Shown piece after piece: positions 8,157 through 16,948 of a stretch of DNA of 64,000 bases. The notes under the pieces are model-generated. The model had not been told where the DNA came from, did no database searches, and saw only the letters and a program-made list of their open reading frames with translations. Both the position numbers and the translations under genes were made by a program. The stretch's first letter is position 1. Each line of letters starts with the position of its first letter. This stretch comes from Vibrio sp. NTOU-M3 (GTDB lineage: Bacteria; Pseudomonadota; Gammaproteobacteria; Enterobacterales; Vibrionaceae), in assembly GCF_040869035.1 (NCBI RefSeq), contig NZ_CP162101.1, forward strand, positions 124,001-188,000, written 5' to 3'.

Positions 8157-9008
8157 TTAAAATCTATAAACTACATTATTTTTCCCCTTCTTCTTAGCGA
8201 TATAAAGGGCTTCATCTGATCGACGAACCATATCCTTTATATTTTTATCGTACTCATTTACAAAAGTTAGACCTATACTGATTGTCACTTCTGGATCTAT
8301 TAATTTTCTTTCAATTTCTAGTCTTAAATTTTCTGCAAAACTAATATTATATTGTTGATCATCATTAGAAATAATGATGGCAAACTCTTCACCACCTACA
8401 CGACCGATCATATCATCGTCTCTTAACATACACTTTGCCACTGAAGCAATATTAGTGAGCACGACATCCCCTATAATATGACCATAGTTATCGTTTATAC
8501 TCTTAAAATCATCAACATCAAACAGGATCAAACAAAATTCTTTGTCGTATAAATGGTAATTTTCTAATTGTAAATCAGCGAGATAGAAAAAATGTCGTCT
8601 TGTATAACAAGCTGTAAGCCCATCTATATATGCTAACTCCTCTAGCTCTTTCTCCCTGATCTTTCTTATCGATATATCAGAAACACTCCATACAATCATA
8701 TCGTTATTAATAAGATCTGTATAACAAACCTTATTCATTGATAATTCAAACCAGCTGTAAGTATCGCGGTAAGAGTACTCACAATCGATACATAGAATAT
8801 TACTATTATGATCACATGATTTAGATTTTTCCAACTCTACATGTGTTACCTCATTGAATATATCAGTAAGTTTTTTTCCTTCAATCTCATTTATACTAAG
8901 TCGATTCAAAACAATATCATTTGCATGAACGATTATTAAATTTTTATCAGTTATAACTAAACCATGAGGACAAAGTTCAAATACACGTTTGAAGTCTATA
9001 TTTGTCAT
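8157..9008 (-). CDS. PAS-GGDEF diguanylate cyclase
   Basis: This 283-residue protein should make cyclic di-GMP from two GTP. Residues 5-115 form a PAS domain (GLVITDKNLIIVHAN near the start) and the rest a GGDEF domain with an intact GGEEF active site. An RDDD motif five residues before the site matches the RxxD inhibitory I-site. No transmembrane segment is present, so it is cytosolic. Cysteines in the PAS half (CDHNSNILCIDC) could bind a metal or sense redox. It sits between an old yellow enzyme and a cupin gene on the same strand. Confidence 0.9.
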   Translation of the reverse strand: MTNIDFKRVFELCPHGLVITDKNLIIVHANDIVLNRLSINEIEGKKLTDIFNEVTHVELEKSKSCDHNSNILCIDCEYSYRDTYSWFELSMNKVCYTDLINNDMIVWSVSDISIRKIREKELEELAYIDGLTACYTRRHFFYLADLQLENYHLYDKEFCLILFDVDDFKSINDNYGHIIGDVVLTNIASVAKCMLRDDDMIGRVGGEEFAIIISNDDQQYNISFAENLRLEIERKLIDPEVTISIGLTFVNEYDKNIKDMVRRSDEALYIAKKKGKNNVVYRF

Positions 9009-9076
9009 AACATAACTTACTGTTGATGTTAATAGGCAACCAATTTTATTTGATAAAATGATTATACTCAGTTAAT

Positions 9077-9439
9077 TCATATCCATATGTCATTTTCTGC
9101 GGTTCTATCATTTACATCATCACCCGTGTTTAACGTCCCTCTGGGTTCAATCATCATAATATGACACTCTTCTTCAGCAATTGGTTTATGTTCAACCCCT
9201 TTTTTTACAACATATAGATCGCCTTCAGCCAGATCTACTGTCTCATCCGGTAACGCTAACTTCATTTTTCCAGATACAACAAGGAATAGTTCATCTGTTT
9301 CTGAGTGTGAATGCCATATAAACTCCCCCTTAAATTTTGCAATTTTTATTTGATAATCATTCAATTCTCCAACAACCTTTGGAGACCAATGTTCATTAAA
9401 TAAATTAAACTTACCTTTTAGATTGATCACTTCTCTCAT
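9077..9439 (-). CDS. Small single-domain cupin protein
   Basis: This 120-residue conserved-type cupin has the metal-binding pattern WHSHSETDELFLVVSG (His, His, Glu) around residues 42-57 and the second motif VKKGVEHKP with its His near 80-85. The ribosome site GAGGT is good. It starts 11 bases downstream of the LysE-type gene and is probably co-transcribed with it. Its substrate is unknown; small cupins of this type may be isomerases, dioxygenases or simply ligand-binding proteins. Confidence 0.82.
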   Translation of the reverse strand: MREVINLKGKFNLFNEHWSPKVVGELNDYQIKIAKFKGEFIWHSHSETDELFLVVSGKMKLALPDETVDLAEGDLYVVKKGVEHKPIAEEECHIMMIEPRGTLNTGDDVNDRTAENDIWI

Positions 9440-9450
9440 GATGCTACCTC

Positions 9451-10059
9451 TTACAATACAAATAATGTTGGCGAAATAGATAATAAAGTTAAGAATGCTA
9501 TAAATACAGAAAATACCCTTTGTTTAAAATTAGTATTAAGTAAAGTTCTAATGTATTTACCAAGTAAAACCCATAATAAATTAGCAATAAAACCGAAAAA
9601 ACTAAAAATTAAGATAATTAGCCAAACAGAAAGCCAATAATCCTCGGGAATACTATATGTAGAAATAAGAGATAGAGACCCCATCCACGCTTTAACATTT
9701 ACTAGCTGAAACAATGTGGCTTTAGATATATTAAATGATTTTTTCTCTTTATCTTTTCCTGAGAAGGGATTGTTCAGTATTAAAATTAATATCAGCCATA
9801 AAATATAAGTCAGACCAACAATCTTAATATAAAGAAAAATAGAAGGATATGAGAATAATGTAACACCTATACTTGTAGAGCAAACTAGAAGTAAAAATAA
9901 GATACCAATACGAATGCCGATTAAATGCCTCCAAGAAGATAACACTCCACTACTAGCACCAGAAAAAGCTAACATAAAGTTATTTGGCCCTGGTGTTATC
10001 GCGATTGTAAATGCAAATAAGCACATAGCTGGTACTAATTCCCAATTCGTCGATGTCAT
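9451..10059 (-). CDS. LysE/RhtB-family amino-acid exporter
   Basis: This 202-residue integral membrane protein has about six hydrophobic segments. The family signature ITPGPNNFMLAFSGASSG lies near residues 20-38. Such proteins export amino acids or related small metabolites. The start at 10059 follows AAGGTGG. The gene is divergent from a MocR-type regulator whose reading frame is broken, an arrangement typical of MocR-exporter pairs. A cupin follows in the same transcript. Confidence 0.87.
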   Translation of the reverse strand: MTSTNWELVPAMCLFAFTIAITPGPNNFMLAFSGASSGVLSSWRHLIGIRIGILFLLLVCSTSIGVTLFSYPSIFLYIKIVGLTYILWLILILILNNPFSGKDKEKKSFNISKATLFQLVNVKAWMGSLSLISTYSIPEDYWLSVWLIILIFSFFGFIANLLWVLLGKYIRTLLNTNFKQRVFSVFIAFLTLLSISPTLFVL

Positions 10060-10230
10060 TAAACCACCTTATCAACTGTCTATTCCTTTATTTCTTATAA
10101 AATTTAAATTTGTTTTAATATTAAATCCACAATTAATGCGTCACGGTGACAATTTTTCTATTTTATTACGCGCTCAAATCTTATACCGTTAACATATAAG
10201 AACTATTGGTTGAAAATTGGAGTTAATACT

Positions 10231-11594
10231 ATGTATGTACCTGATATTTCAAATAAATCTGGAATAAAATTCATACTATTAGCGGATGCATTCGAAGAAG
10301 CTATTAAAAAAAATGAATTGGAAGCTGGCTACAAATTACCACCCCAGCGTTTATTGGCATATAAGCTTGGGGTTACCGTAGGAACAGTAACAAGAGCTTA
10401 TAGAGAACTAGAGCAAAGAGGATTAACAGAACCAAAAGTAGGAAGCGGAACATACGTGAAAAATCAAGAAACTAAAGAGCAATTTTATGCTCCTATGATT
10501 AAAACAAAGGGAACTGATCTCAGTTGGTGTCGACCTTTGATTTCATCACAACCACAATACTTAAATGATGCACTAATCAGTATTAGCCAAGAAGTGGCTA
10601 CGCCAAAAGCTTTACTCGGCTACTACAGTGCTGAGGGTTTAATAGGACACAGCCAAACACTACAAAACTGGTTAAGTAATAAATACACGACGAATATAGA
10701 CATCGGAAGATTGATTTGGACCTATGGTGGGCAACATGGACTCACATTAATCATTCAAACACTCTCCCGGACCAAGGATACTATATTAGTTGAAGGGATA
10801 TGTTATCCTGACTTCATTGATATTTGCCACTTATCCGAAAGAAAAGTAGTTCCAGTTAAATTGATGGTTCAGGAATTGTACCTGAAGATTTAGAGTTGCA
10901 CTGTAAAAGACATAATCCAAAATTTTTATATATAACCCCTCAAGTCCAAAACCCAACAGGTGTGCAACTTAGTAGCAATCGACAAAGTGAGATTATCGAT
11001 ATCTGTCGCCGTTATAATGTCATGATCATTGAAGATGATGTTCTTTATTGTCCACCTCAACGACGCCGGACACCGTTTTTTATTCAAGCTCCAGACATTA
11101 CACTCTATGTAGGCAGTTTCTCGAAATACTTTGCAGGAGGGGTTCGTATTGGTTTTCTTATAATACCGCATTCAAAAAAAAATCAGTTAATAAAAGGACT
11201 GAAAACAAATTGCCTACAAGTTAGCCCAATACTAATTGACTTAGTTTGCCGATGGCTGGCAAATGGAACAATGCAAGAGGTCGATCAACAAATAGCAAGC
11301 GAATTAGATATAAGACACAAAATATGGAACGAATTATTTGCTGATATTCCTGTAGATATACAAGGTTATAATGTATGGCTCCCTATTTCTGGCCCATGCT
11401 CAAGCCAACATTTCTGCAATATCTTGCTCAAAGAAGGGGTTCGAGCCCGTCCTGCCGAAGACTACATTGTGGGTCACTATGACAAAGTGAATGCAATTCG
11501 AATTTCGTTGACAAGCCCAACAACCAAAGAAAAACTGAAATCAGCATTACTGATTATTAGAAAGCACTTAGATTTGCTAGAAACCAAAGCTTGA
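10231..11594 (+). pseudogene. MocR-type (GntR-HTH plus aminotransferase-like) regulator, frameshifted
   Basis: The first part (10231-10893) has a GntR-type winged helix (LPPQRLLAYKLGVTVGTVTRAY region) followed by the start of a fold-type I aminotransferase domain. The second part (10896-11594) continues that domain: QVQNPTGVQ, an EDDVLY segment, and the PLP-lysine motif YVGSFSKYFAGGVRIG. The two frames join if one base is restored near 10862, which would give a run reading D-GSGIVPEDLELHC across the break. This is a one-base deletion, either real or a sequencing error. The start at 10231 follows GGAG; a TTG at 10210 is less likely. It probably regulated the divergent LysE-cupin pair. Confidence 0.85.
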
Positions 11595-11604
11595 AAAATA
11601 TTAT

Positions 11605-11626
11605 AAGTAGGGCAAGAGCCCTACTT
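11605..11626. terminator. Bidirectional hairpin between convergent MocR and yjiA genes
   Basis: Perfect 9-base arms AAGTAGGGC and GCCCTACTT with a four-base loop. On the minus strand the stem is followed by ATAATATTTTTC. It overlaps the stop codon of the minus-strand GTPase gene. Confidence 0.7.
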
Positions 11627-12611
11627 AGGCTTCAATATTTGCTAACTTCAACAAAACACCTTCAAGCTGCGCCCATGGTAGTAATTGAGAGTCAATGACC
11701 TCGAAACGGCTCTCAAAACCTTCCAAACTCATTTCATTTACGGATACAACACCTTTGGCTACATTAAACGCGTAGCACCCTTTATCCGTATTAACGACTG
11801 CTTTTACACGCTCTGCCGTCAGCGCAGACAACATAGAAACCAGTTCATCAAAATCAAAGGTGTGCTCAGCGCCAAATAGCCAACCACAGCTAAAATAACC
11901 TTGGCCTTTATTCTCTTTTCGAACAAAAGCTTTTCCGGGTTCTAATTGAAATTGAGGTTCAAGTTCAGCATGCTCGTGATGATGATGCTCAATTACCGTA
12001 GACGCACTACCACCGCGTCTTTCGATATCCAAAATTTCTAACAGTAATTGTCCTTGCTTCACGAGTTTGTGAAAGACCTTTGGTGGATTTTGATCAGTCA
12101 CCCAATCGTTGAATACATCAATATCATGCGCATGACATAGATCGACTTTGTTGCCGATAACCACATCCGCACTGTCTAATTGGTCGTTAAAATTCTGATT
12201 TGAAGTGTATTTGTCATCACTTAAGTTACGAGGGTCAACCAAAGCGACTGTTGCTTTAAGATCAACGTATCGTTCGTATTGAGATGACGTTAGTGTGGCA
12301 ATAACCTGCTTTGGGTGACCTAAACCCGTCGGCTCAATAATTAAGCGATCTGGGTTTTGGCGCAGTAAAGCATTTATCCCAACCGACATGGGAACACCAG
12401 CAGTGCAGCACATACATCCACCCGGAACTTCTTTAATAAAGGCACCTTGTTCACTCATTATGGCGCCGTCAATGCCGATTTCACCAAACTCGTTAACCAA
12501 GACCGCCCACTTTTCGTGCGCAGGTTTGTTTTTAAGAAGATCTAAAATAGCGGTCGTTTTACCAACACCAAGAAATCCCGTAATGATATTTGTAGGTACT
12601 TTAGCTGTCAT
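11625..12611 (-). CDS. yjiA: CobW/YjiA-type metal-binding GTPase (G3E family)
   Basis: This 328-residue protein has the P-loop GFLGVGKTT near residue 12. The metal-binding GGCMCC motif lies near 65, and the NKVDL base-recognition motif near 153. A histidine-rich stretch (EHHHHEHAE) links it to the C-terminal CobW_C domain. Family members move or insert zinc or other metals. No Zur box or metal transporter was recognised nearby, so the target is unknown. It is preceded by a 461-base gap that may hold a small RNA. Confidence 0.9.
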   Translation of the reverse strand: MTAKVPTNIITGFLGVGKTTAILDLLKNKPAHEKWAVLVNEFGEIGIDGAIMSEQGAFIKEVPGGCMCCTAGVPMSVGINALLRQNPDRLIIEPTGLGHPKQVIATLTSSQYERYVDLKATVALVDPRNLSDDKYTSNQNFNDQLDSADVVIGNKVDLCHAHDIDVFNDWVTDQNPPKVFHKLVKQGQLLLEILDIERRGGSASTVIEHHHHEHAELEPQFQLEPGKAFVRKENKGQGYFSCGWLFGAEHTFDFDELVSMLSALTAERVKAVVNTDKGCYAFNVAKGVVSVNEMSLEGFESRFEVIDSQLLPWAQLEGVLLKLANIEA

Positions 12612-13072
12612 TGTTGCTCTCCGTTTATTGCAGCAGTGAGTATATACCCAAAAGGGCTTTACGCACGCGTAAAGTCAAACAATCACTTAAAAGCTTACGT
12701 ATTATGGGGCTATAAACGACAAAAGGCGCACTACCTGAGTGCGCCCTATCCCTCGTTACTCAATCGTGAGTTTGCGAATCAGGAAGTCTATAGGTGCGAC
12801 CTGATAATAAACGAGGCTCTAGAAATGAGTTATCGAATCCATCCAAATTGTATGTAAGGCCTTGATGTCCTCCCTGCGAGTCGGTTCAGATTGCCTTACA
12901 ACTTAACTATGGCTCAAAATGACCAAACTTCAAGTCTAGACATGTGATCTTCTGTGCAAAACGCATCAAATATGAAAATCAAAATTCCATTTCTGTCGCT
13001 ATAGTAAAACACCTTGACGAGTATAATTTACCTATTCCTTCCCCACTCGTTAGTAAATAGGCCAAACACCCC
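12612..13072. other. Intergenic region between yjiA and clcA
   Basis: These 461 bases contain no convincing protein gene; a 73-codon frame at 12636-12857 (+) has no family features. It holds a minus-strand terminator-like hairpin at 12725-12745, an inverted repeat TGTAAGGC/GCCTTACA at 12852-12859 and 12893-12900, and the upstream regions of both flanking genes. Confidence 0.6.
12721..12910 (-). ncRNA. Candidate small RNA on the minus strand
   Basis: A hairpin with perfect 8-base arms (12725-12732 and 12738-12745) is followed on the minus strand by TTTTG, a rho-independent terminator with no protein gene feeding it. Upstream on that strand is an 8-base inverted repeat with a 33-base spacer, plus several GGA-containing segments (AGGGAGGA, TGGATGGA, GAGGGATAGGG). 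These recall, but do not prove, CsrA-binding sites. The 5' end is a guess. A weak promoter (TTGAAG, 17 bases, ATAGTT) can be drawn at about 12910-12940. I do not recognise a known family. Confidence 0.35.
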
Positions 13073-14473
13073 ATGACCCGAAGAGAGAAAATTAAGTTGT
13101 CTTTATTGTCTAAAATGCCTAAAGACACCATCAATCAATTTCTCTCTAAAGATAAAACCCCCGTTTCAGTACTGTTCTTGTCAGCACTTGTTGGCATCAT
13201 TGCTGGTCTAATTGGCACCTATTTCGAAATTGCGGTTCACCTTGTCTCTGAAACTCGAACTGATTGGCTCAAAACTGAAATCGGGAATATTGTTCCTTTA
13301 TGGTTAGCCGCCTTTTTGATCAGTGCTGGCCTTGCATTCATTGGCTATTTCTTAGTTCATCGCTTCGCGCCAGAAGCATCTGGCTCCGGTATTCCAGAGA
13401 TTGAAGGAGCAATGGACGGCATTAGACCTGTTCGTTGGTGGCGTGTTATTCCTGTGAAGTTTTTCGGCGGAATGGGTGCCCTTGGATCAGGTATGGTACT
13501 TGGACGTGAAGGACCAACCGTTCAGATGGGTGGCGCCATTGGTCGTATGGTCACTGACATTTTCAGAGTCAAAGATGATGACACCAAGCACTCTCTTCTC
13601 GCTTCAGGAGCTGCCGGAGGCTTAGCCGCAGCCTTTAATGCGCCACTGGCTGGTATTATGTTTGTGGTTGAGGAGATGCGCCCTCAATTTCGCTACTCTT
13701 TAATATCGATACGCGCGGTTATCATTTCTGCCGTTGCTGCAAATATTGTTTTTCGTACCATCAATGGACAAGCCGCAGTTATTACCATGCCGCAATATCA
13801 GCCACCTGGCTTACCGTCTTTGTGGCTCTTCTTACTATTAGGGGCTCTTTTTGGTATTTTTGGTGTTGCCTTTAATAAGTTAGTGACATTGTCACAAGAT
13901 GCATTTGTACGAATTCACAAAAACGACCGTAAGCGCTACCTCTTAACAGGCTCCCTCATTGGCGGATGTTTTGGCATTATGTTGCTTTATATGCCAGAAC
14001 TCACTGGCGGCGGTATTGGACTGATTCCCAATATCACGAATGGTGGCTATGGTGCAGGCTTTCTTTTGCTGCTGTTCCTCGGCCGTATTATCACTACTAT
14101 GATTTGTTTTGGCTCAGGCGCACCTGGTGGCATTTTTGCGCCAATGCTGGCACTTGGGACTCTATTTGGGTATGCATTTGGATTAACAGCTAAGAGTCTA
14201 TTCCCAGAGCTTGATATCCAACCGGGCATGTTTGCAATTGCCGGGATGGGTGCATTATTTGCAGCCACTGTACGCGCTCCAATCACAGGCATTTTATTGG
14301 TGATTGAAATGACCAACAATTACTACTTAATCCTACCATTGATTATTACTAGCCTGGGTGCGGTGATCTTTGCTCAAGTCTTAGGCGGTCAACCTATTTA
14401 CAGTCAGCTACTTCATCGAACCTTAAAAAATGAGAAGTTGAGGCAAGTAGACTTACCTCGTGAGCCAAATTGA
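13073..14473 (+). CDS. clcA: H+/Cl- exchange transporter ClcA
   Basis: This 466-residue CLC-family antiporter of the inner membrane exchanges two chloride ions for one proton and supports extreme acid resistance. The three selectivity-filter motifs are present: GSGIPE near residue 105, GREGPT near 145 (with the gating glutamate), and GSGAPGGIFAP near 350. The conserved C-terminal Tyr is in the NYYLILP segment. It has about ten or more hydrophobic segments. It precedes a TDT transporter and cqsA, as on V. cholerae chromosome II. Confidence 0.95.
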   Translation: MTRREKIKLSLLSKMPKDTINQFLSKDKTPVSVLFLSALVGIIAGLIGTYFEIAVHLVSETRTDWLKTEIGNIVPLWLAAFLISAGLAFIGYFLVHRFAPEASGSGIPEIEGAMDGIRPVRWWRVIPVKFFGGMGALGSGMVLGREGPTVQMGGAIGRMVTDIFRVKDDDTKHSLLASGAAGGLAAAFNAPLAGIMFVVEEMRPQFRYSLISIRAVIISAVAANIVFRTINGQAAVITMPQYQPPGLPSLWLFLLLGALFGIFGVAFNKLVTLSQDAFVRIHKNDRKRYLLTGSLIGGCFGIMLLYMPELTGGGIGLIPNITNGGYGAGFLLLLFLGRIITTMICFGSGAPGGIFAPMLALGTLFGYAFGLTAKSLFPELDIQPGMFAIAGMGALFAATVRAPITGILLVIEMTNNYYLILPLIITSLGAVIFAQVLGGQPIYSQLLHRTLKNEKLRQVDLPREPN

Positions 14474-14577
14474 GAATTGCGCCGTAACCACTCAACTTGT
14501 ATTATCGTTGCCGAAAATTCAACCGGGCTAAGGATAGCCTCGTTCTTGATTAGAGTAGATGTTCTAGGAGAAAACCG

Positions 14578-15552
14578 TTGAACTGGCGCAGGCTAACGCA
14601 ATTCCAAAATGTTCCCCCTTCTCAAGCGGCCTTAGCTCTTGGAATGATTGGTCTAGGGCATGCGTGGGCTTTGTATATGCCAGAATTTGGGATATTAGTG
14701 CGTCCTTATATGGCTGGCTTAGGGGCATTGTTACTGCTCCCAGTTCTTATTAAGTATTTCACCAACCTCAATACGTTTCTAAATGATATTCGTCATCCTC
14801 TTAGTGGCAGCCTGATGGCCCCTATGAGCATGGCATTATTGATCCTTTGTGACTATCTCGCTGTTATTTCACCCGTCATTGCATATCCAATATGGTTTGC
14901 CGCTCTTTTGTTGCACTTTACCATGATGGTACTGTTTTTTAGCTTTCAACTGCTTAACTTCAAAATGTCCAACATTGTCCCCAGTTGGTTTCTTTACCCT
15001 GTCGGGTTGATCAGCAGCTCTTTGGCAGGCACGCAGTTTGGTCATACGGTCTTTTCTGAAACACTGGTGAATGTTTGTATCACGATCTACTTTTTCATGT
15101 TGCCATTGGTGTTATATCGTCTGGTGTTTGAAGGCATGCTACCAAGGCGAGCAAGACCGACGCTTGCCATCATGGCCGCACCTATCAACTTAACCTTAGC
15201 AACCTACCTAGTGAACTTTAAGCAGCCTGATCCTATTTTAACCGGAGCATTAGCTGGCATAGCCATCACTATGACCTTGCTTATCTACCTTTGCTATATC
15301 CGGTTACTGCGCTTGAAATTCCAACCTTCCATTGCAGCAGTCACCTTCCCTTCTGTCATTAGCGCTGTTGCAATGCATCGGTTGACGGGATTTTTCGAGC
15401 AGTACCATCCTCATTGGCATTGGTTACACAAATTTGGCTTCTTTGAGCTAACGATCGCAACGATTCTTGTTGCTTGGGTCTCATTTGGCTACGTAAAAAT
15501 GTACTGGCCTGAGTTTTTTTCAAGAAAGGTTATTGAGCAACCAAAACAGTAA
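14578..15552 (+). CDS. TDT-family (tellurite-resistance/dicarboxylate) transporter
   Basis: This 324-residue membrane protein has about ten hydrophobic helices and resembles the TehA/SLAC1 group. It starts with TTG at 14578, supported by an AGGAG site eight bases upstream; the first internal ATG would remove part of helix 1. The segment LSGSLMAPMSMALLI fits the family's conserved pore helix. Members transport anions, weak acids or related compounds; the substrate here is unknown. It lies between clcA and cqsA. Confidence 0.82.
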   Translation: MNWRRLTQFQNVPPSQAALALGMIGLGHAWALYMPEFGILVRPYMAGLGALLLLPVLIKYFTNLNTFLNDIRHPLSGSLMAPMSMALLILCDYLAVISPVIAYPIWFAALLLHFTMMVLFFSFQLLNFKMSNIVPSWFLYPVGLISSSLAGTQFGHTVFSETLVNVCITIYFFMLPLVLYRLVFEGMLPRRARPTLAIMAAPINLTLATYLVNFKQPDPILTGALAGIAITMTLLIYLCYIRLLRLKFQPSIAAVTFPSVISAVAMHRLTGFFEQYHPHWHWLHKFGFFELTIATILVAWVSFGYVKMYWPEFFSRKVIEQPKQ

Positions 15553-15729
15553 AAGTGGAACCAGCCGCACGCCCAAACGGTACGCTAGTAATAAATAAGT
15601 TAATACACAGTATATTTTTGTTTGCTCACTAGCGCAAAGAAATCATATTTAGCTCTAGATTATGCACTCCGATTCATTCATATATCCCTTGTCAGCTGGC
15701 CCAGGTTTTATAAAAAGGATATATGTACC

Positions 15730-16911
15730 ATGAACATGTTAAAAAGTGCTCCGCTTCTGCCAGACTTTATTAAATCGTCTTTGGATCATTACATTGAAGA
15801 TTTAATGGGTTCTAATCAGAATGGTAAACATCTTGTATTAGGTAAGCGTCCTACATCACAAGATATCGTTTTACAAAGCAATGATTACCTTGATTTATCA
15901 AATCATCCAACAATCATTGACGCTCAGGTTCAGTCTTTATTGAGTAACACAGATACGCCTTTTATGTCTGGCATATTTCTTCAAGATGAAGCTGATAAAC
16001 CGAGTGTAGAAAAACAACTCGCTCGATTTACCGGATTTTCTTCTTGCTTACTGTCTCAATCAGGCTGGGCTGCGAATACTGCCCTGTTGCAAACTATTTG
16101 CGATACCAATACCAATGTTTACATCGACTTTTTTGCGCACATGTCAATGTGGGAAGGCGCAAGAATTGCTGGTGCAAATCTTCATCCCTTTATGCATAAC
16201 AATGTACGCCACCTCAAAAAGCTTATCCGTCGTCATGGCCCAGGGTTAGTTGTTGTTGACTCCATTTATAGCACCATCGGCACTATCGCACCGTTGGAAG
16301 AGATGGTTTCCATCAGTAGAGAACTTGGCTGTGCGATCTTAGTTGATGAGTCACACTCTCTGGGCACCCATGGTTACCATGGTGCGGGTTTAGTGAATAA
16401 GCTTGGCTTAACAAAACAGGTCGACTTCCTAACGGCGAGCCTCGCTAAAACATTTGCCTACCGCGCAGGAGCGATTTGGTGTAACAACCTTGCTAATGAG
16501 TGTATTCCATTTGTCGCCTATCCGGCTATTTTCAGCTCGGCAATGTTGCCGTATGAAATTGACCGCATCAGCGCAACGTTGGAAATCATTTTGAAAGCGG
16601 ATAAGGAAAGAGAGGTGCTCGCAGAAAAAGCCAACGCTTTGGCTAAAACCCTGCGCTCAATTGGTTTCACAATTCGCAGTGAATCACAAATCATTGCATT
16701 GGAAACAGGGGATGAAAGAAACACAGAAAAGGTTAGAGACTACTTAGAAAGCCATGGCGTATTTGGCGCTGTCTTCTGCCGGCCAGCAACTACTCCAAAT
16801 AAGAACATCATCCGGTTTTCTCTAAATAGCTCTGTTACCGACGCGCAACTAGAAAAGCTGATACAGGTATGCCATGACGCCTACCACCAGCCAAACATCT
16901 ATTTTCTTTAA
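15730..16911 (+). CDS. cqsA: CAI-1 autoinducer synthase CqsA
   Basis: This 393-residue PLP-dependent enzyme is of the alpha-oxoamine synthase family. It condenses an acyl-CoA with S-adenosylmethionine to give the precursor of the alpha-hydroxyketone signal CAI-1. The start [14 protein letters not shown] matches the V. cholerae N-terminus and has AAGGA upstream. The PLP lysine is Lys240 in [23 protein letters not shown] is near residue 207 and the SQSGWAAN segment near 109. It is convergent with the gene for its receptor CqsS, and a shared hairpin separates them. Confidence 0.96.
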   Translation: MNMLKSAPLLPDFIKSSLDHYIEDLMGSNQNGKHLVLGKRPTSQDIVLQSNDYLDLSNHPTIIDAQVQSLLSNTDTPFMSGIFLQDEADKPSVEKQLARFTGFSSCLLSQSGWAANTALLQTICDTNTNVYIDFFAHMSMWEGARIAGANLHPFMHNNVRHLKKLIRRHGPGLVVVDSIYSTIGTIAPLEEMVSISRELGCAILVDESHSLGTHGYHGAGLVNKLGLTKQVDFLTASLAKTFAYRAGAIWCNNLANECIPFVAYPAIFSSAMLPYEIDRISATLEIILKADKEREVLAEKANALAKTLRSIGFTIRSESQIIALETGDERNTEKVRDYLESHGVFGAVFCRPATTPNKNIIRFSLNSSVTDAQLEKLIQVCHDAYHQPNIYFL

Positions 16912-16919
16912 TAGAGAGG

Positions 16920-16947
16920 GCTCCCCTATGTCTTGTCATAGGGGAGC
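16920..16947. terminator. Bidirectional terminator between cqsA and cqsS
   Basis: Perfect 11-base arms GCTCCCCTATG and CATAGGGGAGC with a six-base loop fill almost all of the 37 bases between the two stop codons. T-runs are weak on both sides. Confidence 0.8.
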
Positions 16948-16948
16948 G

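Noticed and set aside
12636..12857. 73-codon plus-strand open frame in the yjiA-clcA gap
   Set aside because: No family signal and poor start context; it lies across the candidate minus-strand small RNA.
15553..15729. Search for a specific regulator site upstream of cqsA
   Set aside because: Short AT-rich gap with no recognisable consensus, only an ordinary promoter expected.
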